Of a DNA stretch of 22,386 bases, positions 1 to 7,683 are shown one piece after another. A program made the position numbers and the translations under genes. The stretch covers positions 1-22,386 of the forward strand of contig JAJYIN010000010.1 of the NCBI GenBank assembly GCA_021790075.1. Direction: 5' to 3'. Each line of letters opens with the position of its first letter. The stretch's first letter is position 1. The notes beneath the pieces were generated by a model. The model was given only the letters and a program-made list of their open reading frames with translations, had not been told where the DNA came from and ran no database searches. The DNA is from Actinomycetes bacterium. GTDB lineage: Bacteria; Actinomycetota; Thermoleophilia; BMS3ABIN01.

Positions 1-866
1 ATTTTGCCGCCGGGCATATCAGCTCCGCCGAAGCTGGGGAGCTCATCGGTTTCCTCCAGGAAAAACTGGGAAGCGCCGCCGCCGCCTTCCATGCCGGCTT
101 GAGCTACCGCCACATCATGGTATCGAGCGGCCGGGGGCTGGCGGCGGAGTGCACGCCGCCACATGACATCACCGGCCAGCCCGTAGGCCCTCATCTTCCC
201 CAGGGGGAAGACTCGGAGTGGCTGCGGGACCTGATGGATGCTTCGGTGACGCTACTCACAAACCATCCTGTCAACATGAAGCGCATAGCCGCGGACAAAC
301 CACCGGCCAACATGATCTGGCTCTGGGGACAGGGAACTGCGCCCCGGATGCCGTCGTTCAGAGAACGGTTCGGCCTGGAAGGGTCCGTCATCTCCGCCGT
401 GGACCTGGTCAAGGGCCTGGGAAAATACGCCGGCCTGGAGGTGGTGGACGTACCCGGCGCCACCGGCTACCTGGACACGGATTACGGGGCCAAGGCGCGT
501 CATGCCCTCAGCGAGCTGGAGAAAAGGGATTTCGTCTATGTCCACGTGGAAGCGCCCGATGAGGCTTCTCACATGGGAGACAGGGACGCCAAGCTCGCGG
601 CTATCGAGCGCTTCGACGGCGAACTGGTGGGCGCCCTCCTGGCCGGCCTGAAGGGCAGTGAGTACCGGCTGCTAATGCTGCCGGACCACGCCACGCCGCT
701 CTCCATAAGGACCCATTCCAGCGAGCCGGTGCCGTTCCTGGTCTACGACCCGGCCCGGCCGCGCGAGTCACATCAGAAATTTGACGAGGCGTCAGCCGCA
801 GTCAGCAGCCAGGTGTTTGCAAAGGGCTGGGAACTGATGCCCTGGTTCCTCGGTCAACACAAATAG
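1..866 (+). CDS. apgM: 2,3-bisphosphoglycerate-independent phosphoglycerate mutase, archaeal type (3' part)
   Basis: Interconverts 3- and 2-phosphoglycerate in glycolysis and gluconeogenesis without a bisphosphoglycerate cofactor, in the cytosol. The frame is open from the left edge (first full codon at base 3), so the true start lies upstream and about 287 residues of a family of roughly 400 are visible. The first residues (AAGHISSAEAGELI, then GLSYRH) match the family's AGHIS..EA and SYRH blocks. Downstream, APDEASHMGD (near 553-582) and LPDHATP with RTHSSEPVPFL (near 679-739) are the alkaline-phosphatase-superfamily metal-binding segments of the C-terminal half. A TTG at 99 could be read as a start, but family similarity continues upstream of it. 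A 13-bp hairpin follows the TAG stop directly. The gene is convergent with the ABC transporter to its right. Confidence 0.93.
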   Translation, partial: FAAGHISSAEAGELIGFLQEKLGSAAAAFHAGLSYRHIMVSSGRGLAAECTPPHDITGQPVGPHLPQGEDSEWLRDLMDASVTLLTNHPVNMKRIAADKPPANMIWLWGQGTAPRMPSFRERFGLEGSVISAVDLVKGLGKYAGLEVVDVPGATGYLDTDYGAKARHALSELEKRDFVYVHVEAPDEASHMGDRDAKLAAIERFDGELVGALLAGLKGSEYRLLMLPDHATPLSIRTHSSEPVPFLVYDPARPRESHQKFDEASAAVSSQVFAKGWELMPWFLGQHK

Positions 867-899
867 GCGGGGACTTAAGCCCTACGTTAAGTCCCCGCC
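866..899 (+). terminator. GC-rich hairpin after apgM
   Basis: A perfect 13-bp inverted repeat (GGCGGGGACTTAA at 866-878, its complement at 887-899) encloses an 8-nt loop and begins at the last base of the apgM stop codon. No T-run follows, so it is a hairpin-only terminator or an mRNA 3'-end stabiliser. Being symmetrical, it could also act on transcription arriving from the right. Confidence 0.7.
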
Positions 900-1086
900 C
901 TGCCTCCCACTTCTGCGGCTCCGCCCTGCCGGACGTGGCAAAAGGCCCGCCCGCGTACCGCAGTTGTGAGCGTTATCTCTTTCTACTTATACCGGAGCAT
1001 CCCTTTTTTTTCCTGCTCAGAAATGCACCCGTCTCAATCACTTTCCAGACAAACCATGGTGATCTGGCGCGGCGCCGGGCAAACCA

Positions 1087-1127
1087 AGAATTTATCTCAA
1101 GAGGTTGTTCGTTGCGAGGCCGGCAGC
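1087..1127 (+). repeat. Dispersed repeat, copy A, at the 3' end of the ABC ATPase gene
   Basis: Bases 1087-1122 match the reverse complement of 5665-5700 over 36 bases with about three differences. Shared cores are TATCTCAA and TGTTCGTTGCGAGGCCG. The copy abuts the ATPase stop codon at 1128. The rest of the 867-1127 gap holds only the apgM hairpin and a T8 run near 1003-1010; I see no gene in it. Confidence 0.75.
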
Positions 1128-1832
1128 TTAGGTGCAGACTTCCTCTTCGGTGACCAGGCCGTCACGCATGCACACCTTGCGGTCGCAGGCATCTGCCACG
1201 TCGGGGTTGTGGGTTACCAGCACGAAGGAGGTGCCGGTGTCTGTGTTGATCTGGCGCATCATCTCGATGATCTCCTGCGAGGTGGCGGTGTCCAGGTCAC
1301 CGGTGGGCTCGTCTCCCAAAACAATGTGCGGCCCGTTAACCAGGGCACGGGCGATGGCCACCCGCTGCTGCTGGCCGCCAGACAGCTCGCTGGGCTTATG
1401 GTCCAGGCGGTCGCCCAGGCCGATATCCCGCAGCGCCTTGACCGCCGCTGCCTTCGCCTGGCGCCGGGCCAGGCCGGCGTACTCACCCGCCAGGGCCACG
1501 TTCTCCGTGGCGGTGAAGGTGGGGATCAGGTTGAACCCCTGGAAGATGAAGCCGATGTCGCGGCTGCGCACCTGGTTGAGGGCGCCGCTTTTTAAGTTAT
1601 CCACCCGGTGGCCGTCCAGCCACACCTCGCCCCGGTCCGGCCGGTCCAGGCAGCCCATGATGTGCATGATGGTGGATTTGCCCGAGCCCGATGGGCCCAT
1701 GATGGCCAGCATCTCGCCGCGCCGGACGGTGAGCGAAGCTCCCCGCAAAGCGTGCACCAGGTTGTCCTTGCCCAGCTCGTAGACCTTGTGCAGGTCCACG
1801 GCTTTTAGTATGCCGCCGTTGCCGTCACTCAT
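1128..1832 (-). CDS. ABC transporter ATP-binding protein, MacB/LolD type
   Basis: The nucleotide-binding subunit powers the permease encoded just upstream (in transcription order). In 234 residues it shows Walker A GPSGSGKST (46-54), Q-loop Q98, signature LSGGQQQ (150-156), Walker B IVLGDEP (170-176) and H-loop H208 (VTHNP), so all catalytic motifs are intact. The length and the MGPSGSGKSTIMHIMGCLDRP block are typical of the MacB/LolD/FtsE-like class, which pairs with FtsX-fold permeases and usually drives mechanical extrusion or lipoprotein/peptide export, not import. Its ATG overlaps the permease TAA by one base (TAATG), implying translational coupling. No MacA-like adaptor or TolC is in the window, so the substrate is unknown. 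A dispersed repeat starts right after its stop. Confidence 0.95.
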   Translation of the reverse strand: MSDGNGGILKAVDLHKVYELGKDNLVHALRGASLTVRRGEMLAIMGPSGSGKSTIMHIMGCLDRPDRGEVWLDGHRVDNLKSGALNQVRSRDIGFIFQGFNLIPTFTATENVALAGEYAGLARRQAKAAAVKALRDIGLGDRLDHKPSELSGGQQQRVAIARALVNGPHIVLGDEPTGDLDTATSQEIIEMMRQINTDTGTSFVLVTHNPDVADACDRKVCMRDGLVTEEEVCT

Positions 1833-3040
1833 TACTCATACCTCAGCGCCGTCACCGGATTGAGCCGGGCCGCATGCCAGGAGGGATACAACCCGCTGAC
1901 CACACCCAGCAGCACCGCGAAGCCCACCGAGCCCACCGCCAGCCGCGGTGTCAGCAGGAATATCTGAATGCCTGAAGACGCCCCTGCCGCATTGGCGGCC
2001 ATCACGAGCAGCCAGCCCAGCACCAGGCCGGTGACGCCTCCCAGGGCGCCGATCAGGGCCGACTCGGCCAGGAACTGGCGCACGATGCGGCCATCGGAAG
2101 CCCCCAGCGATTTGCGGATACCCACCTCCCGGGTGCGTTCGAACACCGACATGGTCATGGTGTTGATCACCGACAGGCCGCCCACCAGCAGCGAGATGAG
2201 CGCCACGCCGAAGACAATGGCGGTGAAGATGCGGGTGGAGTTGGTCACCTGCTCCTGGAACTTGGCCGGTCCAATGACGTTGTATTCCGGATACTTGTCG
2301 CTGATCTCCTTGGCCAGCTGGTTGGGATCCACACCAGGTTTGGGATAAATAGTCAAAGTGGTGGCCAGCTTGCTCGGATCCAGGTGGGACTTCACCAGGT
2401 CCGGCAGGTCGTTATAAAAGATGCTCTGGGCGTCCTTGAAGGGGATGTCGACCGTAGTGTCAGGAACGGTCAGGGTCTTGTCCAGGATGCCCACCACCGT
2501 AAAGTCGCGGCCCCGCACATTGATGGTGCCGCCTATGCGGGCGTTCAGTTTCTTCACCATGTCGGCGCCGACCACCGCCTTGTCTTCATCGGTGGGTTCG
2601 AGCTCCCTTCCCTGGGCGTAGGTGAGCTTGAAGCTCTCCAGGTCGCGGCCCCTGAGGTCGTTACCCTCCACCAGATCGGGCATACCGAAGGAAGCGCCCT
2701 GATCCTTGTTAAGGGTAAAGCCGACGCTGGCCGAGGCCAGCTGCACGCCGTCCAGCGCCTGGATCCTGGGGATGGTATCCACCGAGATGGGGCTGCTGCT
2801 GAAGCCGCCGTTGGCGCCCTGGCTCAGCGTTACCTTGTCGGCGTAGAAGCGGGTGCCGCCGTTGACCATCAGGGTGATCTTCTCGGCCAGCGAGCCCATC
2901 ACCACCAGGGCGAAGATGCCGATGGTGATGCCAAAAATGGTCAGGAAAGCCCTGAATTTCCGCCGGAATACATTTCTGAAGGTCCGCATCTGCCGCCGCT
3001 CGCTTGATGTTGCCGATTGTTGCGCCTGAGACGGAAGCAT
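1832..3040 (-). CDS. ABC transporter permease, MacB/FtsX family
   Basis: Membrane subunit of the ABC exporter encoded with the 1128-1832 ATPase. One N-terminal transmembrane helix (FLTIFGITIGIFALVVMGSL) is followed by a large extracytoplasmic MacB-type domain of about 220 residues. Three C-terminal helices then form the FtsX core, with the conserved block SVFERTREVGIRKSLGA between the first two and the ending YPSWHAARLNPVTALRYE. I chose the ATG at 3040 because TAAGG lies 8 nt upstream. A TTG at 3064 would add 8 residues with no clear ribosome site, and an ATG at 2989 (MRTFRNVFRRKF) is also possible and closer to the usual family start. Substrate not predictable. Confidence 0.92.
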   Translation of the reverse strand: MLPSQAQQSATSSERRQMRTFRNVFRRKFRAFLTIFGITIGIFALVVMGSLAEKITLMVNGGTRFYADKVTLSQGANGGFSSSPISVDTIPRIQALDGVQLASASVGFTLNKDQGASFGMPDLVEGNDLRGRDLESFKLTYAQGRELEPTDEDKAVVGADMVKKLNARIGGTINVRGRDFTVVGILDKTLTVPDTTVDIPFKDAQSIFYNDLPDLVKSHLDPSKLATTLTIYPKPGVDPNQLAKEISDKYPEYNVIGPAKFQEQVTNSTRIFTAIVFGVALISLLVGGLSVINTMTMSVFERTREVGIRKSLGASDGRIVRQFLAESALIGALGGVTGLVLGWLLVMAANAAGASSGIQIFLLTPRLAVGSVGFAVLLGVVSGLYPSWHAARLNPVTALRYE

Positions 3041-3079
3041 AATCAATGCCTTACCCAGAAGCAAACTGCCGGCCCTTGT

Positions 3080-3117
3080 TGCGGCCGCAGCAGGATAAGC
3101 CTTTTAAAATAGATTCT
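3080..3117 (-). repeat. Dispersed repeat, copy D, overlapping the sensor stop codon
   Basis: Read on the minus strand, 3117 to about 3080 starts AGAATCTATTTTAAAAGG and continues into CCTGCTGCGGCCG. It matches the left arm of the 5590-5700 element with about six differences in 37 bases. It supplies the TAG stop (3116-3118) of the truncated sensor and lies upstream of the permease start. Confidence 0.7.
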
Positions 3118-5581
3118 AATTGGATTTGGCGGCGGTGAAGGGATCCTCGATTGACATGCGGTCCAGGACTTCCCGCAGCTTCAGGTTGTAGAGGGCAAGG
3201 CCGATATGCTCAGCCATGCTGTGGGCTAGGTGCATGACTGCCTGCCCCGGCTTTTCCGGTTCGCCGGAGCCCGGCAGGCGCAGATGCAGTACACCCAGCG
3301 TCAGGCTGGCGGCCCGCAGGGGGACGCACAGATATGCATAGTCCTCAACAACGTGGCGGCATCGCGTGCCCTTGTGGCCGGCGGCGGCGCTATGAAGCTG
3401 CCCCTGTCTCAGGGACCAGCACTCGTCCCGGGAGAATTCCGGAACCCACGAATTTTCATCCCCCCATCTGGATGCGGCTTCGTATTTCTTGCTGCGCGGG
3501 TTGAAAATGTAAAGGCAGCCTGAGTGACCGGGGAAAAGATCGGTGGCGGCCTGGGTGAAGACTCCGTATGCCTCATCGGCACTCAGGCAGCTTTCCAGCA
3601 TCTCATCCATGTATTCCAGCAGGGCGGTCTCGTGCTCTCGCTGCTTCAACTCCTGAGAGCGGGCCTCCAGCTCCCTGTTGGTCTCGTCCAGAAGGCTGCT
3701 GCGTTCGTTGACCTTTGCTTCCAGCTCGTCTTTCATCCGCCGCAGGGAGTCCTCGCTTTGTTTCCGGGTCGTGATATCCAGCCACATCCCGACAATGTAT
3801 GCGTTTTCATCATCAGGGCTGCGGACGAGGCGGAGGATGTCCAGGAACCACCGGTACGAGCCATCCGCGGTGCGCCAGCGATATTCGTACTCGTGATATC
3901 CCTGGTCGAAGATACGCGGCAGTTGATCGAATATGCGGGGTGCGTCTTCCGGATGGATATGTTCCGACCAGAAGGTAGAGTCGGAGGTGAGATCTTCGGG
4001 CTGGTAGCCGGAAATGATTTTGATATTGGGGCTCACATATGTGACCCCGAAATCACCGCCGGCATTGCTGGTGTAGAGGATGATTGGCAGCGATTCCACC
4101 AGCAGCGACAGCTGCTCGCCGGTGCGCCTGAGCGCCACTGCCTGCTGGTCGCGCTCGCTCCTGGTCCTGATGGCGCTGATGCCGTAGGCGAGGTCGCCGG
4201 CAAGCTCGAGCAGCAGATCGACCTCTTCCTTGCCAAAAGCATCCGCTTCGGAGGCATAGATGGTGAGCGCCCCAAAAGGCTTGCCGTCGCCGGCCAGCGG
4301 CAGGGCGACCGCTGAAGCAAACCCGCTGCGGGACGCTTCCTCCCGCCAGGGATCGAAGACGGGGTCGGTCATGATATCACGAACCACGCTGGGCCGGCCG
4401 GTCCTGATGGTCTTGCCCGTCGGTCCCTGGCCATGCCTGGAATCCGCATTCCAGCTTATGCGGGCATTTTCCAGGTAGCTGCTGCCCTGGCCGCCGGCAG
4501 CCGCAGGGCTCACGGTTCTGTCATTATCGTGTTCCGCGAATCCTACCCAGGCAAAGCGATAGCCACCCACATCTACCACGGCGCCGCAGATGTCCTCCAG
4601 GAGCTGCTTTTCATCCAGCGCTCCCACCAGGGCATGGTTCGATGCGGTGGCCGTTCTCAGAGCCCGGTTCACCGCCTGCAGCTTTTCCTCGGCGCGCTTG
4701 CGCACATCGAGTTCGCGGTGCAGGCGCTCATTGACTTCCTTGAGCTCGCTGGTGCGCTCGGAGACAAGCTGCTCCAGGTTGTCCTTCGTCTGTCTGAGTG
4801 ATTCCTCAGCGCGCTTGCGCAGGGTGATGTCACGGGAGATGCCCAGCACCTCATGAAGGGCGCCGTCCTTTTCCCGGATGGGCACCAGAGCGGTGCTTTG
4901 CCAGGACTCCCGCCCCCGGAACGTCGCCCTGTTCTCCACATTGAGGGGATATCCCTCCTGGAAGACCTGCTCGAGCTCCCGGACCTGCTCGTCGGCCATG
5001 CCATGGGGAAACACTTCTCCCCGGGGCCGGCCGATTATCTCCTGGGGCGTGCTGCCCAGCTGCTCGGCGGCAAAGCTGTTGACATACTTGATGCGCCCTT
5101 CCCGGTCAACAATAAAGATGAAATCCTGGGCCGCTTCCGCCAGAGTGCGGTAGCGCTCTTCACTGGCCTTGAGAGCTATCTCGGCATCTATGCGCTCATC
5201 CATCTCCACTTCCAGTTCACGCCAGCGCCTGACAGCGAAAGCACTGAGCGCCGCCGCCAGGATCGCCAGAGCGACGATCAGTTCGTCATACTGAAAGGGG
5301 CTGTTCTTGAGTTGCAGTGATGCCGCCTCAAAGGAGGCATGCAGGTCGAGAACAAAAGTGAGAATAAAAGCAACAGAGAAAATGATGAAGACGACCGCCA
5401 GATCCCGCAACATCCTGGCGCTCTTTTTTTTCCGGGTCTTCTTCTTTACATGGTCGGAAACGCCGGTTACAGGTATGTTCCGGAGTTGACTGTCAGCGGG
5501 TTTGTTCGCAGACGCTTTCGACCAGAACATCCAGTCTGCGATCCTGGGCCACAGAGCAGTGATTTTTTTCAAGGGATGCAT
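3116..5581 (-). CDS. Membrane-anchored PAS/GAF sensor, apparently a diguanylate cyclase lacking its GGDEF domain
   Basis: 821 residues. A basic cytoplasmic N-terminus leads to two transmembrane helices (about 61-80 and 100-118), a PAS domain (about 140-260), a coiled coil, a GAF domain (about 315-480, with VGGYRFAWVGFAEHD and RGRP-like GPTGKTIRTGRP), a PAS_3-type domain (about 495-620), a second coiled coil, and a second GAF (about 652-805, with CWSLRQGQLH near 721 and YLCVPL). There is no HisKA, HATPase, GGDEF or EAL domain. The last residues, LREVLDRMSIEDPFT (802-816), match the linker that in this family runs into GGDEF as SIRDPLTGLFNRR, but AAKSN and a TAG stop follow. The stop lies in a dispersed repeat, so truncation by rearrangement is likely. 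ATG at 5581 has AAAGGA 2 nt upstream. Without an output domain it may be inactive or act through partners. Confidence 0.9.
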   Translation of the reverse strand: MHPLKKITALWPRIADWMFWSKASANKPADSQLRNIPVTGVSDHVKKKTRKKKSARMLRDLAVVFIIFSVAFILTFVLDLHASFEAASLQLKNSPFQYDELIVALAILAAALSAFAVRRWRELEVEMDERIDAEIALKASEERYRTLAEAAQDFIFIVDREGRIKYVNSFAAEQLGSTPQEIIGRPRGEVFPHGMADEQVRELEQVFQEGYPLNVENRATFRGRESWQSTALVPIREKDGALHEVLGISRDITLRKRAEESLRQTKDNLEQLVSERTSELKEVNERLHRELDVRKRAEEKLQAVNRALRTATASNHALVGALDEKQLLEDICGAVVDVGGYRFAWVGFAEHDNDRTVSPAAAGGQGSSYLENARISWNADSRHGQGPTGKTIRTGRPSVVRDIMTDPVFDPWREEASRSGFASAVALPLAGDGKPFGALTIYASEADAFGKEEVDLLLELAGDLAYGISAIRTRSERDQQAVALRRTGEQLSLLVESLPIILYTSNAGGDFGVTYVSPNIKIISGYQPEDLTSDSTFWSEHIHPEDAPRIFDQLPRIFDQGYHEYEYRWRTADGSYRWFLDILRLVRSPDDENAYIVGMWLDITTRKQSEDSLRRMKDELEAKVNERSSLLDETNRELEARSQELKQREHETALLEYMDEMLESCLSADEAYGVFTQAATDLFPGHSGCLYIFNPRSKKYEAASRWGDENSWVPEFSRDECWSLRQGQLHSAAAGHKGTRCRHVVEDYAYLCVPLRAASLTLGVLHLRLPGSGEPEKPGQAVMHLAHSMAEHIGLALYNLKLREVLDRMSIEDPFTAAKSN

Positions 5582-5589
5582 TGTCCTTT

Positions 5590-5700
5590 AGAATCTATCT
5601 CGAAATGCATCTCCTGCTGCGGCCGGCTGCAAAGGTCATGGACGCCGCCCATAGCCTTTTCGCTCGGCCTCGCAACGAACAGCCTTTTGAGATAGATTCT
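5590..5700. repeat. 111-bp palindromic repeat element (MITE- or REP-like)
   Basis: The ends are AGAATCTATCTC (5590-5601) and GAGATAGATTCT (5689-5700), a perfect 12-bp terminal inverted repeat that extends to 15 of 16. The arms stay imperfectly complementary almost to the centre (GCAAAGGTCATGG on the left against CCATAGCCTTTTCGC on the right), so the whole element can fold into one long hairpin. It encodes nothing. It sits just upstream of the sensor's ribosome site. I see no clear target-site duplication. Confidence 0.75.
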
Positions 5701-5792
5701 TAGTGTTCGTCATTATTAAATTCGGTGAAAAACTGCTGCTTTTATGAAGATTGTCGCGGAGTGTATCGGCGCAGAGCCGTCCGGTGTTTATA

Positions 5793-5812
5793 GTAACTAT
5801 CTCAAAAGGCAC
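5793..5812 (+). repeat. Dispersed repeat, partial copy E, at the 3' end of the dehydratase gene
   Basis: CTATCTCAAAAGGC (5797-5810) is identical to the core of the repeat family. The copy ends 2 bases from the dehydratase stop codon at 5813. Only about 15-18 bases match, so this is a short or degraded copy. Between 5701 and 5792 I see no gene. Confidence 0.55.
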
Positions 5813-7567
5813 TTAGCGGGAATCCGCTGAACCGCCAGGCGGGCGCATGAGGGCGCCCTCATCGGCGGGTCCGGCCAGGCCGGTGTACAACCTGAGGAGG
5901 CCAGACCGCTGCGGAGCCTGCCAGGGCGGCAGCAGGGACAGGCGCTCACTGATCTCTGCGGCCATGGCCTCGGGATTCAGGGGGCCCCTCTCTGTCCCTT
6001 CCAGCTCGATCAGGCCGCTCTTAAGGTCGATGTGGATGAGGTCTCCATCACGGACAGCGGCAATGGGGCCGCTTTCGGCAGCCTCCGGGCAGACATGGCC
6101 AACGCAGGGTCCCCTGGTGGCGCCTGAAAAACGGCCATCGGTGATCAGGGCTGCCCCTTCGGTGAGGGCGGCCTCAGATGCAAGCGCCGCGGTCAGGTAG
6201 AACATCTCGGGCATGCCGGTTGCCCGCGGGCCTTCGTATCTAACCACGATGGCGTCTCCCGGCTTGATCGCTCCCGCCAGCACTGCTTCCAGGGCCGCCT
6301 GCTGGCCGTCGAATACGCGGGCCCGGCCCGTGAAATCCATCATTGCCGGCGCCACCGCCGAGCGCTTCGCTACCGCCAGGCGCGCCAGGTTTCCCTTGAG
6401 GACCGCCAGGCTGCCCCTGGGATTGAGCGGCCGGTCAACCGGCCGGATAATGTCATCCACGCCCAGACCATGGTTTTCCAGAAGACGTGGCTGCTCACTG
6501 AAGAAACCGTCGGCTTTGAGCCGCTCCAGGTTGTCGCCCAGCGGCGCACCGGTAACCGTGGGGACGTCAAGATCCAGGTAACCCCTGATTTCCCACATCA
6601 GCCGCGGCACCCCACCGGCATACCAGAAGAGGTCGGCAGTATGCTGCCCGGAGGGGCGCAGGTTCAGAATCCAGGGAACCAGGTCATTGACCTCTCTTAC
6701 CTGCCGCCACGAGAACTCGATGTCCAGCTCTTCCGCCAGGGCCGGCAGGTGCAGCATGGCGTTGCTGGAGCCGCCGATAGCCGCGTGGACAATGAGGGCA
6801 TTCCTGAGAGACCGGGCGGTGATGATCTCACCAGCGGTCGTGCCTTTGTCGATCAGCCGCGACGCGGCGGCGCCGGTCTGGCGCGCCAGGTCTTCCTGCT
6901 CGGCGGCAGTCGTGGGACAGCAGGCAGTCGCGGGGAGAGCCAGCCCCAGGGCTTCAGTCATGATCTGCATGGTAACCGCAGTGCCGAGGAAGTTACAGGC
7001 GCCGGCGCAGGGCGCCGCCGTGAGGCTGTGATAGCGGTAGGTCTCTTCGCTGATCTCCCCCCGCTTGAGACGCGCGTACAGCTCCCCCATCCGGTCGACG
7101 GAGATGTCCCCAGGTCCGGTATGCATGACGCCGCCCGGCAGGAAGGCCGCCGGCTGGTCCAGCCGGGCGGCGGCCAGCAAGTGCGCCGGAATCGCCTTGT
7201 CGCACCCGGATACGGCCACCCAGCCGTCGAAATGGCCGCTAACGAAATGAAGCTCCGCCGCCATCGACATGAGTTCGCGGGAAGGCAGGGAATACCCCAT
7301 CGCCTCAGTCCCCTGGGCGATGCCGTCACAAGTGTCGGTGCAGCAGTAACGGCCTACCGCCAGGCCGGCCTCGCGGGCGCCTTCGCGCACCAGGCCAGAC
7401 AGCTCACCCAGATGGACGCTGCCCGGATGTGATTCGCCCGCGGAGCTTTCCACCAGCAGCCAGGGCTTTCCCAGGTCTTCCGGGCTCCAGCCGCAGCCAA
7501 TGCGCAGCGGGTCGACCTCCGGCCCCCATCTCATTTCCTGGCTGTGCAAACGGGAAGATTCCGTCAT
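5813..7567 (-). CDS. IlvD/Edd-family dehydratase (dihydroxy-acid or sugar-acid dehydratase-like)
   Basis: Fe-S-dependent dehydratases of this family act on dihydroxy-acids (IlvD, branched-chain amino acids) or aldonic acids (Edd, xylonate/gluconate dehydratases). About 584 residues show CDGIAQGTEAMGYSLPSRE (C80), SGCDKAIPAHL (C122), CAGACNFLGTA (C187, C191), GGSSNAMLHL (265-274) and, near the C-terminus, ALITDGRFSGATRGPCVGHVCPEAA. The usual first Fe-S cysteine, in a PC(N/H) motif, is missing: the matching segment reads SHPGSVHL. Cysteines C75, C76 and C80 may supply a replacement ligand. This suggests a divergent clade, so I do not assign ilvD or edd. I chose the ATG at 7567 because TGAGGTG lies 4 nt upstream; the in-frame ATG at 7579 has a weaker site. 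It lies downstream of a radical SAM gene and a hairpin. Confidence 0.85.
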   Translation of the reverse strand: MTESSRLHSQEMRWGPEVDPLRIGCGWSPEDLGKPWLLVESSAGESHPGSVHLGELSGLVREGAREAGLAVGRYCCTDTCDGIAQGTEAMGYSLPSRELMSMAAELHFVSGHFDGWVAVSGCDKAIPAHLLAAARLDQPAAFLPGGVMHTGPGDISVDRMGELYARLKRGEISEETYRYHSLTAAPCAGACNFLGTAVTMQIMTEALGLALPATACCPTTAAEQEDLARQTGAAASRLIDKGTTAGEIITARSLRNALIVHAAIGGSSNAMLHLPALAEELDIEFSWRQVREVNDLVPWILNLRPSGQHTADLFWYAGGVPRLMWEIRGYLDLDVPTVTGAPLGDNLERLKADGFFSEQPRLLENHGLGVDDIIRPVDRPLNPRGSLAVLKGNLARLAVAKRSAVAPAMMDFTGRARVFDGQQAALEAVLAGAIKPGDAIVVRYEGPRATGMPEMFYLTAALASEAALTEGAALITDGRFSGATRGPCVGHVCPEAAESGPIAAVRDGDLIHIDLKSGLIELEGTERGPLNPEAMAAEISERLSLLPPWQAPQRSGLLRLYTGLAGPADEGALMRPPGGSADSR

Positions 7568-7615
7568 GACGCACCTCATTTTCCAGCTTCAATTCGTGAA
7601 CCGTTTTCATGATAA

Positions 7616-7639
7616 GGGGCGGGACCGCAGTCCCGCCCC
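7616..7639 (-). terminator. GC-rich hairpin after the radical SAM gene
   Basis: A perfect 10-bp stem (GGGGCGGGAC at 7616-7625, complement at 7630-7639) with a 4-nt loop lies 45 bases past the radical SAM stop and 49 before the dehydratase start. There is no T-run. It probably separates the two genes' transcripts or stabilises the upstream message. Confidence 0.6.
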
Positions 7640-7683
7640 AGAAATGCTATCTCGTTGGCCACCCGGCAGGGGCGGCGCCCTCC

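Noticed and set aside
1077..1085. GGGCAAACC on the plus strand, resembling the conserved start of a GEMM-I aptamer.
   Set aside because: No CGCAAAGC, hairpin or 3' strand follows, and it points into an antisense gene. Chance match.
1128..3040. A complete MacAB-TolC macrolide exporter.
   Set aside because: Only the ATPase and permease are present, with no MacA adaptor or outer-membrane channel in the window. Resistance cannot be claimed.
3116..5581. Annotation of the PAS/GAF protein as a histidine kinase.
   Set aside because: No H-box, N-box or ATP-binding G motifs are present. The C-terminal linker matches GAF-GGDEF proteins instead.
7640..7658. A further copy of the dispersed repeat (CTATCTCG after the radical SAM stop).
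   Set aside because: Only about 8-9 contiguous bases match, too few to separate from chance, though its position fits the family's pattern.
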